64,000 nt of DNA from Desulfovibrio sp. (GTDB taxonomy: Bacteria > Desulfobacterota > Desulfovibrionia > Desulfovibrionales > Desulfovibrionaceae). Below the pieces are notes generated by a model that saw only the letters and a program-made list of their open reading frames with translations, made no database searches and had not been told where the DNA came from. The position numbers were made by a program, and so were the translations under genes. Shown piece after piece: positions 55,081 through 63,815 of the stretch. Within the stretch, counting starts at the first letter, position 1, and each line of letters starts with the position of its first letter. The stretch is taken from assembly GCA_022839785.1 (NCBI GenBank), contig JALHJW010000004.1, positions 1-64,000 of the forward strand. Direction: 5' to 3'.

Positions 55081-55908
55081 CTAGGGCGTTTCGACGAAGC
55101 TGTGATGCGTGGGGAAGAGCAGGTTCACGGCCAGCATGGAACTCAGGAGATAGATGAAGAGCCAGATGGCCAGACGGGCGGTCTTGCGCCCCTGCCAGCC
55201 CGTCACGACCCGCTGGTGGAAGAAGAAGGCGAAGAAGAGCCAGCCGACCAGGGAGAGGTATTCGCGCGGGTGGCCGGTGAAGACCGCGCTGCGCGTCAGG
55301 CCCGACCAGATGAAGCCGGAGAGCAGTCCCGTGGTGAAGAGCGGGAAACCGAAGAGGGCCGCGATGCGGTTCACCGCGTCGAAGGCCGTGAGCGAGGGCA
55401 TTTCGCGCTGGAAGCCCGCGAGCTTGGCCTTGGTCTTGATCTTCTGCTCCATGTACATGAAGGCCATGCCCGCGCCGAAGGCCATGGCCAGGAGCCCCAT
55501 GGACACGTACAGGGCACCGATATGCACGACCCAGAAGGCCGGGGCGTAGGCCTTGGGCAGGACCACGTTCAGCCCGGAGAAGGCGAAGGAGGCGGTATAG
55601 ACGAGAAAGACCATGGGCGCGGCGGCCATGCCCAGGAAGGCCAGGCCGAGGCGTTTCCAGAGCACGGTGAAGACCACCAGCAGCACCCAGGCCAGCACGC
55701 TGACGTAGAAGGCCGCGTTGACCGTGGCCGCCCCGCCGCCGTACCAGACGAGCAGATCCATGGTGTGGGCGGCGAAGCCCAGCCCCGTGATGCACGCGCC
55801 TGCGCGCAGCAGCCCCCGCCGGGCCGCGACAAGGCCGAGGAAGACCCCGGCCGAGCCCAGCAGGTAGGCGCCAAACGCCAGCCAGCGGAGAAGCTCAGAA
55901 AAGCCCAT
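55081..55908 (-). CDS. ccsA: CcsA/HemX-type cytochrome assembly membrane protein
   Basis: A 275-aa protein with eight hydrophobic helices; GAGG precedes the ATG. It has conserved His residues in FAAHTMDLLVWY, FWVVHIGALYVSM and FFFHQRVVTGWQGRKTA, plausible heme ligands, and belongs to the cytochrome c assembly (PF01578) group. HemX and CcsA are hard to separate by sequence; the place between siroheme and hemA genes is the classic HemX slot. Start overlaps the upstream gene by 14 nt. Confidence 0.85.
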   Translation of the reverse strand: MGFSELLRWLAFGAYLLGSAGVFLGLVAARRGLLRAGACITGLGFAAHTMDLLVWYGGGAATVNAAFYVSVLAWVLLVVFTVLWKRLGLAFLGMAAAPMVFLVYTASFAFSGLNVVLPKAYAPAFWVVHIGALYVSMGLLAMAFGAGMAFMYMEQKIKTKAKLAGFQREMPSLTAFDAVNRIAALFGFPLFTTGLLSGFIWSGLTRSAVFTGHPREYLSLVGWLFFAFFFHQRVVTGWQGRKTARLAIWLFIYLLSSMLAVNLLFPTHHSFVETP

Positions 55909-56572
55909 CCAGCACCTCGTCGATGCGCCCCGCGACCTCGGCGGGCAGATGGCTGGCCAGGATGGCGCGGGCGCGCGTTTCGTCCCGCGCCTCCAGGCAG
56001 TCCATCAGCTCAGAGGCCACGATGTCCCGGAAGAGCGCGGTGTTGTGGTCCGTGCCGCGCCCCAGTCCGAGGACGTGCGGCCGCAGCCGGGCCATGAGGA
56101 TCAGGAAGTCGCCGTAGTGCGAGCCGAAGTAGTCCTCGAGGTCGCGCCGTATCTTCTTGGCCAGGGCCGGACTCGATCCGCCCGTGGAGACGGCCAGGGT
56201 CAGGTCGCCCTTCTGGACCACGGCCGGGACGATGAAGCTGCACTTCTCCGGCTGGTCCACGATGTTGCACAGGATGCCGCGCGCCTTGCAGATGTTGGAG
56301 ATGCGCCAGTTCAGCTCCTCGTTGTCCGTGGAGGCGATGACGATGAACTTCCCGTCCACGTCCTCGTCGCCAAAGGCGCGCGTCTCGTAGGTCAGGCCAG
56401 GGCGGGCGAGCAGGGCGGCCATGTCCGCCGAGGGCGGGCGGGTGTCCACCACGAGCACGGAGCGCGGCTCGCGGTCGAGCAGCGCCCCGATCTTGCGGCA
56501 TCCCACGCTGCCCGCGCCGACAACGAGGCAGTCCTTGTCCGTCAGGTTCACGAAGATGGGGTAATAGCGCAT
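55895..56572 (-). CDS. Precorrin-2 dehydrogenase (siroheme synthase N-terminal type)
   Basis: A 225-aa protein. MRYYPIFVNLTDKDCLVVGAGSVGCRKIGAL shows a Rossmann GxGxxG, and VSTGGSSPALAKKIRRDLE is the family signature. It oxidises precorrin-2 to sirohydrochlorin with NAD+; a chelatase activity may or may not be present. Siroheme serves dissimilatory sulfite reductase, and sulfate reducers also make heme from siroheme. First gene of the operon continuing with ccsA and hemA. The start lacks a strong ribosome site. Confidence 0.92.
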   Translation of the reverse strand: MRYYPIFVNLTDKDCLVVGAGSVGCRKIGALLDREPRSVLVVDTRPPSADMAALLARPGLTYETRAFGDEDVDGKFIVIASTDNEELNWRISNICKARGILCNIVDQPEKCSFIVPAVVQKGDLTLAVSTGGSSPALAKKIRRDLEDYFGSHYGDFLILMARLRPHVLGLGRGTDHNTALFRDIVASELMDCLEARDETRARAILASHLPAEVAGRIDEVLDGLF

Positions 56573-56675
56573 AAGGGATCGGACACTAGCAGAAGGGCGG
56601 GCGGGAGTAAATCGCGGGCCTTCCTTGCCGCGCTGTCCAAGATGCAGTAGACCGTCTGCAGGACGATCCCGCCCG

Positions 56676-57944
56676 ATGCCTGAAAACGAACGCTTCCTCG
56701 TCATCCAGTTGGCCCGCTTCGGCGATCTCGTGCAGACCAAGCGGCTGGTGCTGTCGCTCATGCGGCGGGGCGAGGTGCACATCTGCCTGGACCGTTCGCT
56801 GGCGCGCGTCGCGTCCCTGGTCTTTCCTCGCGCCGTGCTGCATCCGCTGCGCGCGCACGCCGCGGGCCTCGCGCCGGGCGAGGGCGCTGCCACGGCCGCG
56901 GCGGACAATCTGCCCGCGCTGGCCGAGCTTTCCGCCCTCGGCTTCAGCGAGATATACAACCTCAATTTTTCCGGGCTGAATTACGCCCTGGCCCGCCTCT
57001 TCGATCCGGCCCGCGTGCGCGGCTACATGAGCTTCGACGGCCAGAAGACGCGCGACGCCTGGGCCGGAATGGCCTTTCGCTGGACCCGGCGGCGCGGGGC
57101 CTGCGGCATCAATCTCGTGGATCTCTGGGCGCACCATGCGGCTGCGCCCGTGCCGCCCGCAGAGGTCAACCCGGCCGCGACCCCCAAGGGCGGGGGCGTG
57201 GGCGTGGTCCTGGCCGGGCGCAACCAGCGCCGGTCGCTGCCGCCCGAGGTGCTGGGGCCTGTGGCCGCGGCCCTGTGGAGCATGCGCGGCCGGGGCCAGC
57301 TGCTGCTGCTCGGCGCGGCAGGGGAGCGCGAGGCGGGCGAGGCCGTGCTGGCGCATCTGCCCAAGGTGGCGCGCGGCGCGGCGAGGAATCTGGCCGGACG
57401 CACGAGCTGGGAGGACCTCGCGGAGGTCGTCGGCTCCCTGGACGCCCTGGTCACGCCGGACACCGGGACCATGCATCTGGCCGCGCACCTGGGAACCCCG
57501 GTGGCGGCCACCTTTCTGTCCTCCGCCTGGGCCTGGGAGACCGGCCCCTACGGCGCGGGCCACACGGTCTGGCAGGCCGTGCGCGAGTGCGCGCCCTGCG
57601 TGGAGTCGCGGCCCTGCGACCTTGACGTGGCCTGCCTCGCGCCCTTCGCCTCGCAGGACTTCCTGCGCCTGCTCACCGGGCGTGGGGCAGGGCCGTTGCC
57701 CGGCCTGCTGGGCCTGACCACGGTCTTCGACCCGCTGGGCGCGGACTGCCGCCCCCTGCCCGGGGTGGGGGGCGTGGACCCGCATGCGTCCGGGCGCGCG
57801 GGGTTCCGGGCCTTTCTTTCGCGCCATCTCGGGCTGGCGCAGGACGCCGCGCCTAGCCCGGCGTTTTCCGGCGGCGAATTCCTGGAGGAACGGGACTGGC
57901 TCTCGGCCCCGGACCGCAACCGTCCGCAAACGACCGCAACCTGA
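56676..57944 (+). CDS. Glycosyltransferase family 9 (heptosyltransferase-like)
   Basis: A 422-aa GT-B protein. FLVIQLARFGDLVQTKRLVLSL is the acceptor-domain start. The donor domain has ALVTPDTGTMHLAAHLGTPV, typical of ADP-heptose:LPS heptosyltransferases. A longer-than-usual C-terminal tail (about 350-422) follows. It probably builds LPS core or a related surface glycan. It diverges from the siroheme operon and is followed 14 nt later by another glycosyltransferase. Confidence 0.9.
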   Translation: MPENERFLVIQLARFGDLVQTKRLVLSLMRRGEVHICLDRSLARVASLVFPRAVLHPLRAHAAGLAPGEGAATAAADNLPALAELSALGFSEIYNLNFSGLNYALARLFDPARVRGYMSFDGQKTRDAWAGMAFRWTRRRGACGINLVDLWAHHAAAPVPPAEVNPAATPKGGGVGVVLAGRNQRRSLPPEVLGPVAAALWSMRGRGQLLLLGAAGEREAGEAVLAHLPKVARGAARNLAGRTSWEDLAEVVGSLDALVTPDTGTMHLAAHLGTPVAATFLSSAWAWETGPYGAGHTVWQAVRECAPCVESRPCDLDVACLAPFASQDFLRLLTGRGAGPLPGLLGLTTVFDPLGADCRPLPGVGGVDPHASGRAGFRAFLSRHLGLAQDAAPSPAFSGGEFLEERDWLSAPDRNRPQTTAT

Positions 57945-57958
57945 CCGGCGAGCCCTCC

Positions 57959-59233
57959 ATGAACAGACGCCTGCGCATCCTCCTGGTCCTGCCGCTCTAC
58001 GGCGGCTCCCTGCCCGTGGGCCGCTTCTGCGCCGCCGCGCTCACGCGGCTCGGCCATACGGTGGAAACCGTGGAGTCCCCGGAGTTCCAGCCCACGTACC
58101 TAGCCCTGCGCGGCCTGAAGGTGGCTCAGGACAAGCTGGAGCATCTGCAGAACAGCTACCTGCAGGTCGTGGCCCAGGCCGTGGTGGCCAAGGCCGAAAC
58201 CTTCGCCCCGGACCTCGTGCTGGCCATGGCCCAGGCGCCGCTCTCGCGCCAGGCCCTGCGGCGGCTCAGGGCGCTGGGCATCCCCACGGCCATGTGGTTC
58301 GTGGAGGATTTCAGGCTGTTCACCTACTGGCAGGCCTTCGCGCCGCTCTACGACATCTTCGCCGTGATCCAGAAGGAGCCGTTTCCCGCGGAGCTGGCGA
58401 GCATCGGGCAGGCCAACGTCCTCTATCTGCCCCTGGCCGCGGACCCGGACTTCCATGCGCCCCGGGAGCTGGACCCGGCCGGGCGCAAGCGCTGGGGCTC
58501 GGACCTCTCCTTCATGGGCGCGGGCTACCCCAACCGCCGCGTGGCCTTCCGTCAGCTTCTCCACTTCGATTTCAAGATCTGGGGCAGCGAATGGGACGGC
58601 GACCCGGTGCTCGCCCCCTACGTGCAGGAGGGAGGCCGCCGCGTCTCCTCGGACGAGTGCGTGAACATCTTCAACGCCGCGCGCATCAACCTGAACCTGC
58701 ATTCCAGCGTCGATCCGGCCCGGCTCGTCTCGGGCGGCGACTTCGTCAACCCGCGCACCTTCGAACTGGCGTCCTGCGGGGCCTTCCAGCTCGTGGACGA
58801 GCGTTCCCTGCTGGACGAATCCTTCACCCAGGACGAGATCGCCCGGTTCTCCTCCCTGGAGGAGCTGAAGGACAGGATCGCCTCCTTCCTGAGCCGCCCG
58901 GACGAGCGCCGGGACATGGCCGGGCGCGCCCGCGCCCGCGTTTTGGCGGAACACACCTACGACCACCGCATGCAGCGGCTGCTGGACTTCTGCGCCGAGC
59001 GACTGGAGGGGTGGCCCCGGCAGCGCGCGGCAGGTCCCTCGCCGGAGGATGCGCTGCCCGAGGATCTGCGGGCGCAGCTCGCGGCCCTGCGCGAACGGCT
59101 GGGCCTTGCCGGGGACGTGGGCTTCGACGACCTCGTCTGGGCCGTGCGTAGCCAGCAGGGCAGGCTCGGTCCGCTCGACACGGCGGTGCTGTTCCTGGAC
59201 GAATGGCGTAAGCAGTACGGCCTGGGGGGCTGA
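57959..59233 (+). CDS. CgeB-family glycosyltransferase
   Basis: A 424-aa protein of the CgeB type. An N-terminal domain (LRILLVLPLYGGSLPVGRF, then AMWFVEDFRLFTYW) is followed by a C-terminal GT1-like domain with INLNLHSSVDPA and NPRTFELASCGAFQLVDE. Acceptor unknown. It pairs with the GT9 gene, both likely acting on one glycan. A shared terminator follows. Confidence 0.86.
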   Translation: MNRRLRILLVLPLYGGSLPVGRFCAAALTRLGHTVETVESPEFQPTYLALRGLKVAQDKLEHLQNSYLQVVAQAVVAKAETFAPDLVLAMAQAPLSRQALRRLRALGIPTAMWFVEDFRLFTYWQAFAPLYDIFAVIQKEPFPAELASIGQANVLYLPLAADPDFHAPRELDPAGRKRWGSDLSFMGAGYPNRRVAFRQLLHFDFKIWGSEWDGDPVLAPYVQEGGRRVSSDECVNIFNAARINLNLHSSVDPARLVSGGDFVNPRTFELASCGAFQLVDERSLLDESFTQDEIARFSSLEELKDRIASFLSRPDERRDMAGRARARVLAEHTYDHRMQRLLDFCAERLEGWPRQRAAGPSPEDALPEDLRAQLAALRERLGLAGDVGFDDLVWAVRSQQGRLGPLDTAVLFLDEWRKQYGLGG

Positions 59234-59267
59234 CGCGCCGCTGCCGGAACCGGTTGGAAGAACGAAA

Positions 59268-59291
59268 AAAGCCCTGCCGGGGCAGGGCTTT
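59268..59291. terminator. Bidirectional intrinsic terminator
   Basis: AAAGCCCTGCC/GGCAGGGCTTT is flanked by A and T runs, so it can end both the CgeB-type gene (plus) and the tRNA transcript (minus). Confidence 0.88.
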
Positions 59292-59303
59292 CGTTTTCGG
59301 ATG

Positions 59304-59380
59304 TGGTAGCTAGGGAGGGACTTGAACCCCCGACACTGCGGGTATGAACCGCATGCTCTAACCAACTGAGCTACCTAGCC
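59304..59380 (-). tRNA. tRNA-Met (CAT), elongator type
   Basis: A full cloverleaf. The acceptor GGCTAGG/CCTAGCT includes a G1-U72 pair. D-arm is GCTCAGTTGGTTAGAGC. Anticodon stem TGCGG/CCGCA with loop TTCATAC puts CAT at 59344-59346 (minus). T-loop TTCAAGT, discriminator A and encoded CCA follow. The acceptor and D-arm resemble E. coli elongator tRNA-Met, not the initiator (no three G-C pairs in the anticodon stem). A lysidine-modified tRNA-Ile is less likely. Confidence 0.93.
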
Positions 59381-59478
59381 ACACGCGGAGAGGTCATGTA
59401 GCCGGAAACACCCCGCTTGGCAAGGGGGGGAGGCGGCCAAAAAATCGCTCATGGCCGCAAAACCTTCCGGAGCCCGCC

Positions 59479-60276
59479 TTACGACGGCCAGAAGAACAGC
59501 ACCAGCGGCGCCAGGGCCAGACGGTAGACGGCGAAGGGCCTGAGGGTGAAGCGCTGCAGCAGGGCGATGAAGAATTTCACCGCGAGCCAGGCCGAGACGA
59601 AGGCCACCGCGAAGCCCACGGCCAGGAAGACGAGGTCGTCCGCCGCGTAGAGCCGCCAGGTCTTGAGCAGTTTGTAGCCCGTGGCCGCGCACATGATGGG
59701 CACGGCGGCCAGGAAGGAATACTCCGCCGCCAGCCTGCGGTCCGCGCCGCAGAGCATGCCGCCCATGATCGTGGCCGCGGAGCGCGAGAAGCCAGGCCAC
59801 AGGGCCAGACACTGGAAGAGCCCGACGCCCAGGGCGAGGCGCGGCGTCATGTCGCGCAGGTCGAAGACGCGGGGCTTCAGACGCCTGCCCTCCACGATCA
59901 GGATGAGTATCGCCCCCACGGCCAGGGAGATGGCCACGGGCCGGGGGCTGAAGAGCAGGCTTTCGATCTGTTTGTTGGCCAGGAGGCCGAGCAGGGCCGC
60001 GGGAAATGAGGTCAGCAGGAGCAGCAGGAGGCCGCGGGACCCCGAGAAGTTGTCCCCCGGACGCGGCCGGAGCAGGCCGAGGAATTTCTCGCGGTAGATG
60101 ACCACCACGGCCAGGATCGCGCCGAGCTGGATGATGACGTTGAAGGCGTCTATCTTTTCGCCCGAAAGGCCGAGCAGGGAACTGGCCAGGATGAGGTGGC
60201 CGGTGCTGGAGACGGGCAGGAACTCCGTGAGTCCCTCGACGATGCCGAGGATCACGGCGGAAAAGATGTCGGACAT
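59479..60276 (-). CDS. uppP: Undecaprenyl-diphosphatase
   Basis: A 265-aa membrane protein of the BacA family. The ATG at 60276 follows AAGGAG. ILGIVEGLTEFLPVSSTGHL (Glu-rich motif 1) and LWPGFSRSAATIMGG (motif 2) are the catalytic segments. About eight helices. It recycles undecaprenyl pyrophosphate for peptidoglycan and glycan export. The tRNA-Met lies downstream on the same strand. Confidence 0.96.
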   Translation of the reverse strand: MSDIFSAVILGIVEGLTEFLPVSSTGHLILASSLLGLSGEKIDAFNVIIQLGAILAVVVIYREKFLGLLRPRPGDNFSGSRGLLLLLLTSFPAALLGLLANKQIESLLFSPRPVAISLAVGAILILIVEGRRLKPRVFDLRDMTPRLALGVGLFQCLALWPGFSRSAATIMGGMLCGADRRLAAEYSFLAAVPIMCAATGYKLLKTWRLYAADDLVFLAVGFAVAFVSAWLAVKFFIALLQRFTLRPFAVYRLALAPLVLFFWPS

Positions 60277-60395
60277 GCGGGCTCCTTCTTCGCTGTGCGC
60301 CGGGCGGCGCGCTCCGCCTGCGTGCATTGCGGACCGGGCCAAGGTGGTGTACCTCTTGCCCGGCCGGACCGGCATGGTCCGTCTGGAGGTACCGT

Positions 60396-60593
60396 ATGTC
60401 CACCATCGTCAGCCAGTCCGAACTGCAACGCAGGGCGCTCGACTGGATATCCTCCGGCCTTGCGGATGGCAAGGCGCTGTGCGCGCTCATCAACGAGGCG
60501 GCCATGCGCTTCAACCTGAGCCCCCTTGACGTGGAGTTCCTGGAGCGCTTCTACAGGGACAACGCGGGCAAGGCCCCGGACAGCGGCTGCTGA
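60396..60593 (+). CDS. Small conserved hypothetical protein upstream of lptF
   Basis: A 65-aa protein with GGAGGT five bases before the ATG. Two or three helices are likely (SQSELQRRALDWISSGLADG, then CALINEAAMRFNLSPLDVEF). Its stop lies 4 nt before the lptF GTG. I do not recognise it; excellent ribosome site and tight spacing argue that it is real. Confidence 0.65.
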   Translation: MSTIVSQSELQRRALDWISSGLADGKALCALINEAAMRFNLSPLDVEFLERFYRDNAGKAPDSGC

Positions 60594-60597
60594 AATC

Positions 60598-61779
60598 GTG
60601 CCCGGCATCAAGCAGATCCACCTGCAGATATTCAAGGAGCTGCTCACCTCCTTCAGTCTCTGCCTGGGCGCGCTTCTCGGCCTGATCCTCATCGGCCGCA
60701 TGCTGCAGCTCAAGGAACTCTTCCTGGCCCAAAACCTGGGGCTGGTGGAGATCATGGAGCTGTTCGTCTATCTCACGCCCTTCTTCCTGCTCCTGCTCCT
60801 GCCCATCGCCTGCATGCTCTCGGTCTTCCTGACCTTCCTGCGCATGAGCACGGACAACGAGCTTCTGGCTCTGAAGGCGGGCGGCATCAGCATCTACCAG
60901 CTTCTGGCCGCGCCTGTGGTCTTCTGCCTGCTGTGCACGGCCGTGGATTTCGGCGTCTCCTTCTGGGGGCTGTCCTGGGGCATGGACAACTTCAAGGGCA
61001 CGGTCATCGAGCACGCCCGTTCGCGTACCCGGCTGGTGCTCCAGCCCGGCGTCTTCAATCGGGAATTCCCGGGGCTCACCCTTTTCGCGCAGCAGGTCGA
61101 TCCGGGCGGCAAGGGGCTGCGGCAGGTCTTCGTGCGGGACGAGACGCGGCCCGACGTGCACGTCACCATCGTGGCCCCCAGCGGCCAGGTGGCCACGGAC
61201 ACGCGGCAGGGCCAGATCGTCTTTTTGCTGCGCGAGGGCCACATCTACCGCCGCGTGAACCAGAAGATCGACGTGCTGGGCTTCGATACCTACGCCGTGC
61301 GTCTCGATCTCTCCCGGCTTTTCGGCGGCTTTCGGCTGGACAAGGACAAGCCCAAGGAAATGTCCCTCGAACAGCTCCTGCTGCTGAAGGACGACCCCGA
61401 GGCCCTGGTCAAGGACAACGGGACGTTCCACAACAAGATCCTCGTGGAGATTCAGAAGCGCTACGCCCTGCCCGCGGCCTGCTTCGTGCTGGGCGTCTTC
61501 GCGCTGCCCTTCGCCTTCTCCTTCCAGGGGCTCAAGCAGCACCTGGGCCTGGTGCTGGCCCTGGGCTGCTTCCTCGTCTACTACACGCTGCTCTCCATCG
61601 CCCTTTCCCTGGGCGAGACGGCCACCCTCGACCCGGCCGTGGGCCTGTGGATTCCCAACGCCGTCTTCCTGCTCGTGGCCCTGCTGGGGATCAACATGGC
61701 GGGCAGGGAGCGCTTTCCGCGCCTCTTCGACTGGCTGGCGCACATCAGGCTGCGCAGGAAGGCGGCCGCGGCATGCTGA
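60598..61779 (+). CDS. lptF: LptF-type LPS export permease
   Basis: A 393-aa YjgP/YjgQ-family protein starting at GTG to give MPGIKQIHLQIFKELLTSF. Three N-terminal helices, a periplasmic jellyroll domain (about 130-270) and three C-terminal helices. FLRMSTDNELLALKAGGISI is the coupling-helix region that meets LptB. With LptG it extracts LPS from the inner membrane. LptF versus LptG assigned by gene order. Confidence 0.9.
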   Translation: MPGIKQIHLQIFKELLTSFSLCLGALLGLILIGRMLQLKELFLAQNLGLVEIMELFVYLTPFFLLLLLPIACMLSVFLTFLRMSTDNELLALKAGGISIYQLLAAPVVFCLLCTAVDFGVSFWGLSWGMDNFKGTVIEHARSRTRLVLQPGVFNREFPGLTLFAQQVDPGGKGLRQVFVRDETRPDVHVTIVAPSGQVATDTRQGQIVFLLREGHIYRRVNQKIDVLGFDTYAVRLDLSRLFGGFRLDKDKPKEMSLEQLLLLKDDPEALVKDNGTFHNKILVEIQKRYALPAACFVLGVFALPFAFSFQGLKQHLGLVLALGCFLVYYTLLSIALSLGETATLDPAVGLWIPNAVFLLVALLGINMAGRERFPRLFDWLAHIRLRRKAAAAC

Positions 61780-62849
61780 AGCAGCTTTCCCGTTATCTTC
61801 TGAAGAACAACGTCTTCCTCATGGTCATGTGCATGGGCGTGGGCGTGGTGATCTACCTGCTCTCGGACATGTTCGACCGCCTGGACGACTTCATCGGCGC
61901 GGGGCTCGGCCCGAAAATCATCCTGATCTACTTCCTGGCCAAGATTCCGCTCATCATCTCCCAGATCATGCCCGCGGTCTTCCTCATCGCCCTGACCGTG
62001 CAGCTTTCGCTCATGGAGCGCAGCCGCGAACTGCTCGCCCTGCAGACCGGCGGCATCTCCTACGGCAAGCTGGCATCGTTCTTCGTCGTCTACGCCATCC
62101 TCTGGTCCCTCTTCCAGCTCGGCTTTTCGCAGTATTTCGGCGTGCTCGGGGAGCAGACGTCGAGCCGCATCTGGGCCGAGGACGTGCGTGACCGCAAGAT
62201 CGCGCGCGATATCGTGAGCAGGGTCTGGTTCCGCGACGACCGCTACATCGTCTTTTTCGGCGCGGCGAACGTGGGGCGGGGCGAGGGCGACGACATCACG
62301 GTCTGGCAGCTCTCCGAGGACCACGGGAGCCTCGTCTGGATGGCCCGCGCCCCGCACTTCAAGGCCGGGCGCAACGGCTGGACCCTCTACGAGGCGGAAA
62401 AGGTCTCCACCGGCAGCTTCGAGACGGTGGTCGTGCCGTCCATGCACGTGAACATCGCCCAGGACATGCGCGCCTTCGCCGTGGCCGACCCCTCGGCCAA
62501 GCCCTCGGAACTGCCGGTCTGGCAACTCTATTCCGCCATCAAGGTCCTGGAGAAGTCCGGGTCCAACGTGGAGGACCTGAAGACCGCCTTCTGGGGCAAG
62601 TGGTCCTACGCCTTCTCCATTCTGACCATGTCGCTCCTGGCCCTGGCCGTGAGCAGCTACCGGCGCAACATCTACGTGAACATCACGGTTTCGCTGGTCG
62701 TGACCTTCGCCTTCTACGGCATGATGGTCATGGGCAGCACCCTGGGCTCCAAGGGCTTCGTCCCCCCGGTGATGGGGGCGTGGGCGGCGAACCTGGCCAT
62801 GATGCTGGCCGCGGTCTCACGTCTGGTCTGGGTCAACTCGAAGCATTAG
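61773..62849 (+). CDS. lptG: LptG-type LPS export permease
   Basis: A 358-aa YjgP/YjgQ-family protein whose ATG lies inside the end of lptF. Membrane segments occupy about 14-35, 55-80, 95-118 and three at the C-terminus, around a periplasmic beta domain. SLMERSRELLALQTGGISY is the coupling helix. It pairs with LptF; LptB is not in the window. Confidence 0.91.
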   Translation: MLKQLSRYLLKNNVFLMVMCMGVGVVIYLLSDMFDRLDDFIGAGLGPKIILIYFLAKIPLIISQIMPAVFLIALTVQLSLMERSRELLALQTGGISYGKLASFFVVYAILWSLFQLGFSQYFGVLGEQTSSRIWAEDVRDRKIARDIVSRVWFRDDRYIVFFGAANVGRGEGDDITVWQLSEDHGSLVWMARAPHFKAGRNGWTLYEAEKVSTGSFETVVVPSMHVNIAQDMRAFAVADPSAKPSELPVWQLYSAIKVLEKSGSNVEDLKTAFWGKWSYAFSILTMSLLALAVSSYRRNIYVNITVSLVVTFAFYGMMVMGSTLGSKGFVPPVMGAWAANLAMMLAAVSRLVWVNSKH

Positions 62850-62963
62850 CGGGATGTCCGCGAACGAGGGCTCTGCGTATTTTGCGGAGGAGCGCTGCGC
62901 CGGGACGCGTGGTTTCCGGCGTATGCGCCGCGCATGGGCGTCGGAGAACGTATCAACCGTGTG

Positions 62964-63689
62964 CTATTGACGCGGCGTCAGCCTGCGGACCGCGGGACGG
63001 CGGGGAGCGGGGGCAGGCGTGTCCGGCGCGGCCGCGGGGGGAGCGTCCGCGCCGTCCGGACATGCGTCGGCCGGGGGCGCGCAGGCGTCGTCCGCCGCCT
63101 GGGCGGGCAGGGCGGCGGCGCCCAGAAGCTGCCAGAGTCTTTCGGTCCCCTTGCCCGTGACCGCGGAAAAGGGCAGGGGCAGGGCGGCCGAGCGCATGAT
63201 CTCGCGCCACTGCGCCTGGCGACGGGCGATTTCGCGCTGCTTGCACTTGTCGGCCTTGGTCAGCACGGCCAGGGCCGGGGTGCCGGTCTGTTTGAGCCAG
63301 GAGACCATGTCCATGTCCAGGACCTGCGGGTCCAGGCGGGAGTCCAAGAGCACGGCCACGGCCTTCAGCCCCTTGGCCCGGGTGAGGTAGGCCTCGATGA
63401 GCTGGGCCCACTTCTCGCGCTCGGACTTGGAGGTGCGGGCGTAGCCGTAGCCCGGCAGATCGACCAGGAACCAGCCCTCGGGCTGGACGCGGTAGAAGTT
63501 GATGCTCCGGGTCTTGCCCGGCGTGGCGCTGATCTTGGCCAGTTTCCTCGTGCCCGCCAGACGGTTCACGAGCGAGGACTTGCCCACGTTGCTGCGGCCC
63601 GCCAGGGCGACCTGGGGCGCGTCCAGGGGCGCGTCCTTCAGTTGCTCGGGCAGATAGACGGTGATGACGAGTTCGAGGCTTGGCGGCAT
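62964..63689 (-). CDS. engB: Ribosome-biogenesis GTPase EngB/YsxC
   Basis: A 241-aa GTPase. The ATG at 63689 gives MPPSLELVITVYLPEQLKDA. G1 is ALAGRSNVGKSSLVNRL, G3 VDLPGYGYARTSK and G4 LTKADKCKQREI. Residues after ~195 form an Ala/Pro/Asp-rich extension ending in a basic patch (RRPAVRRLTPRQ), longer than usual. It acts in 50S assembly. Upstream ribosome site is weak, so the start is less certain. Confidence 0.92.
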   Translation of the reverse strand: MPPSLELVITVYLPEQLKDAPLDAPQVALAGRSNVGKSSLVNRLAGTRKLAKISATPGKTRSINFYRVQPEGWFLVDLPGYGYARTSKSEREKWAQLIEAYLTRAKGLKAVAVLLDSRLDPQVLDMDMVSWLKQTGTPALAVLTKADKCKQREIARRQAQWREIMRSAALPLPFSAVTGKGTERLWQLLGAAALPAQAADDACAPPADACPDGADAPPAAAPDTPAPAPRRPAVRRLTPRQ

Positions 63690-63815
63690 CTCTTGAATAT
63701 TCGGGTAAGGGTTGATACATGGCCCTACGGCGCGCGGACAGGCCCAATGGTGTGCTTCTTCCGCGCGCCCGTCAAGCTGAACCGTCCCGATCCGCACCCC
63801 GCAACGAGGCCCACC

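Noticed and set aside
59304..59380. Initiator tRNA-fMet or lysidine tRNA-Ile2 reading of the CAT tRNA
   Set aside because: It lacks the three G-C pairs of the initiator anticodon stem, and its acceptor and D-arm match elongator Met; Ile2 cannot be formally excluded.
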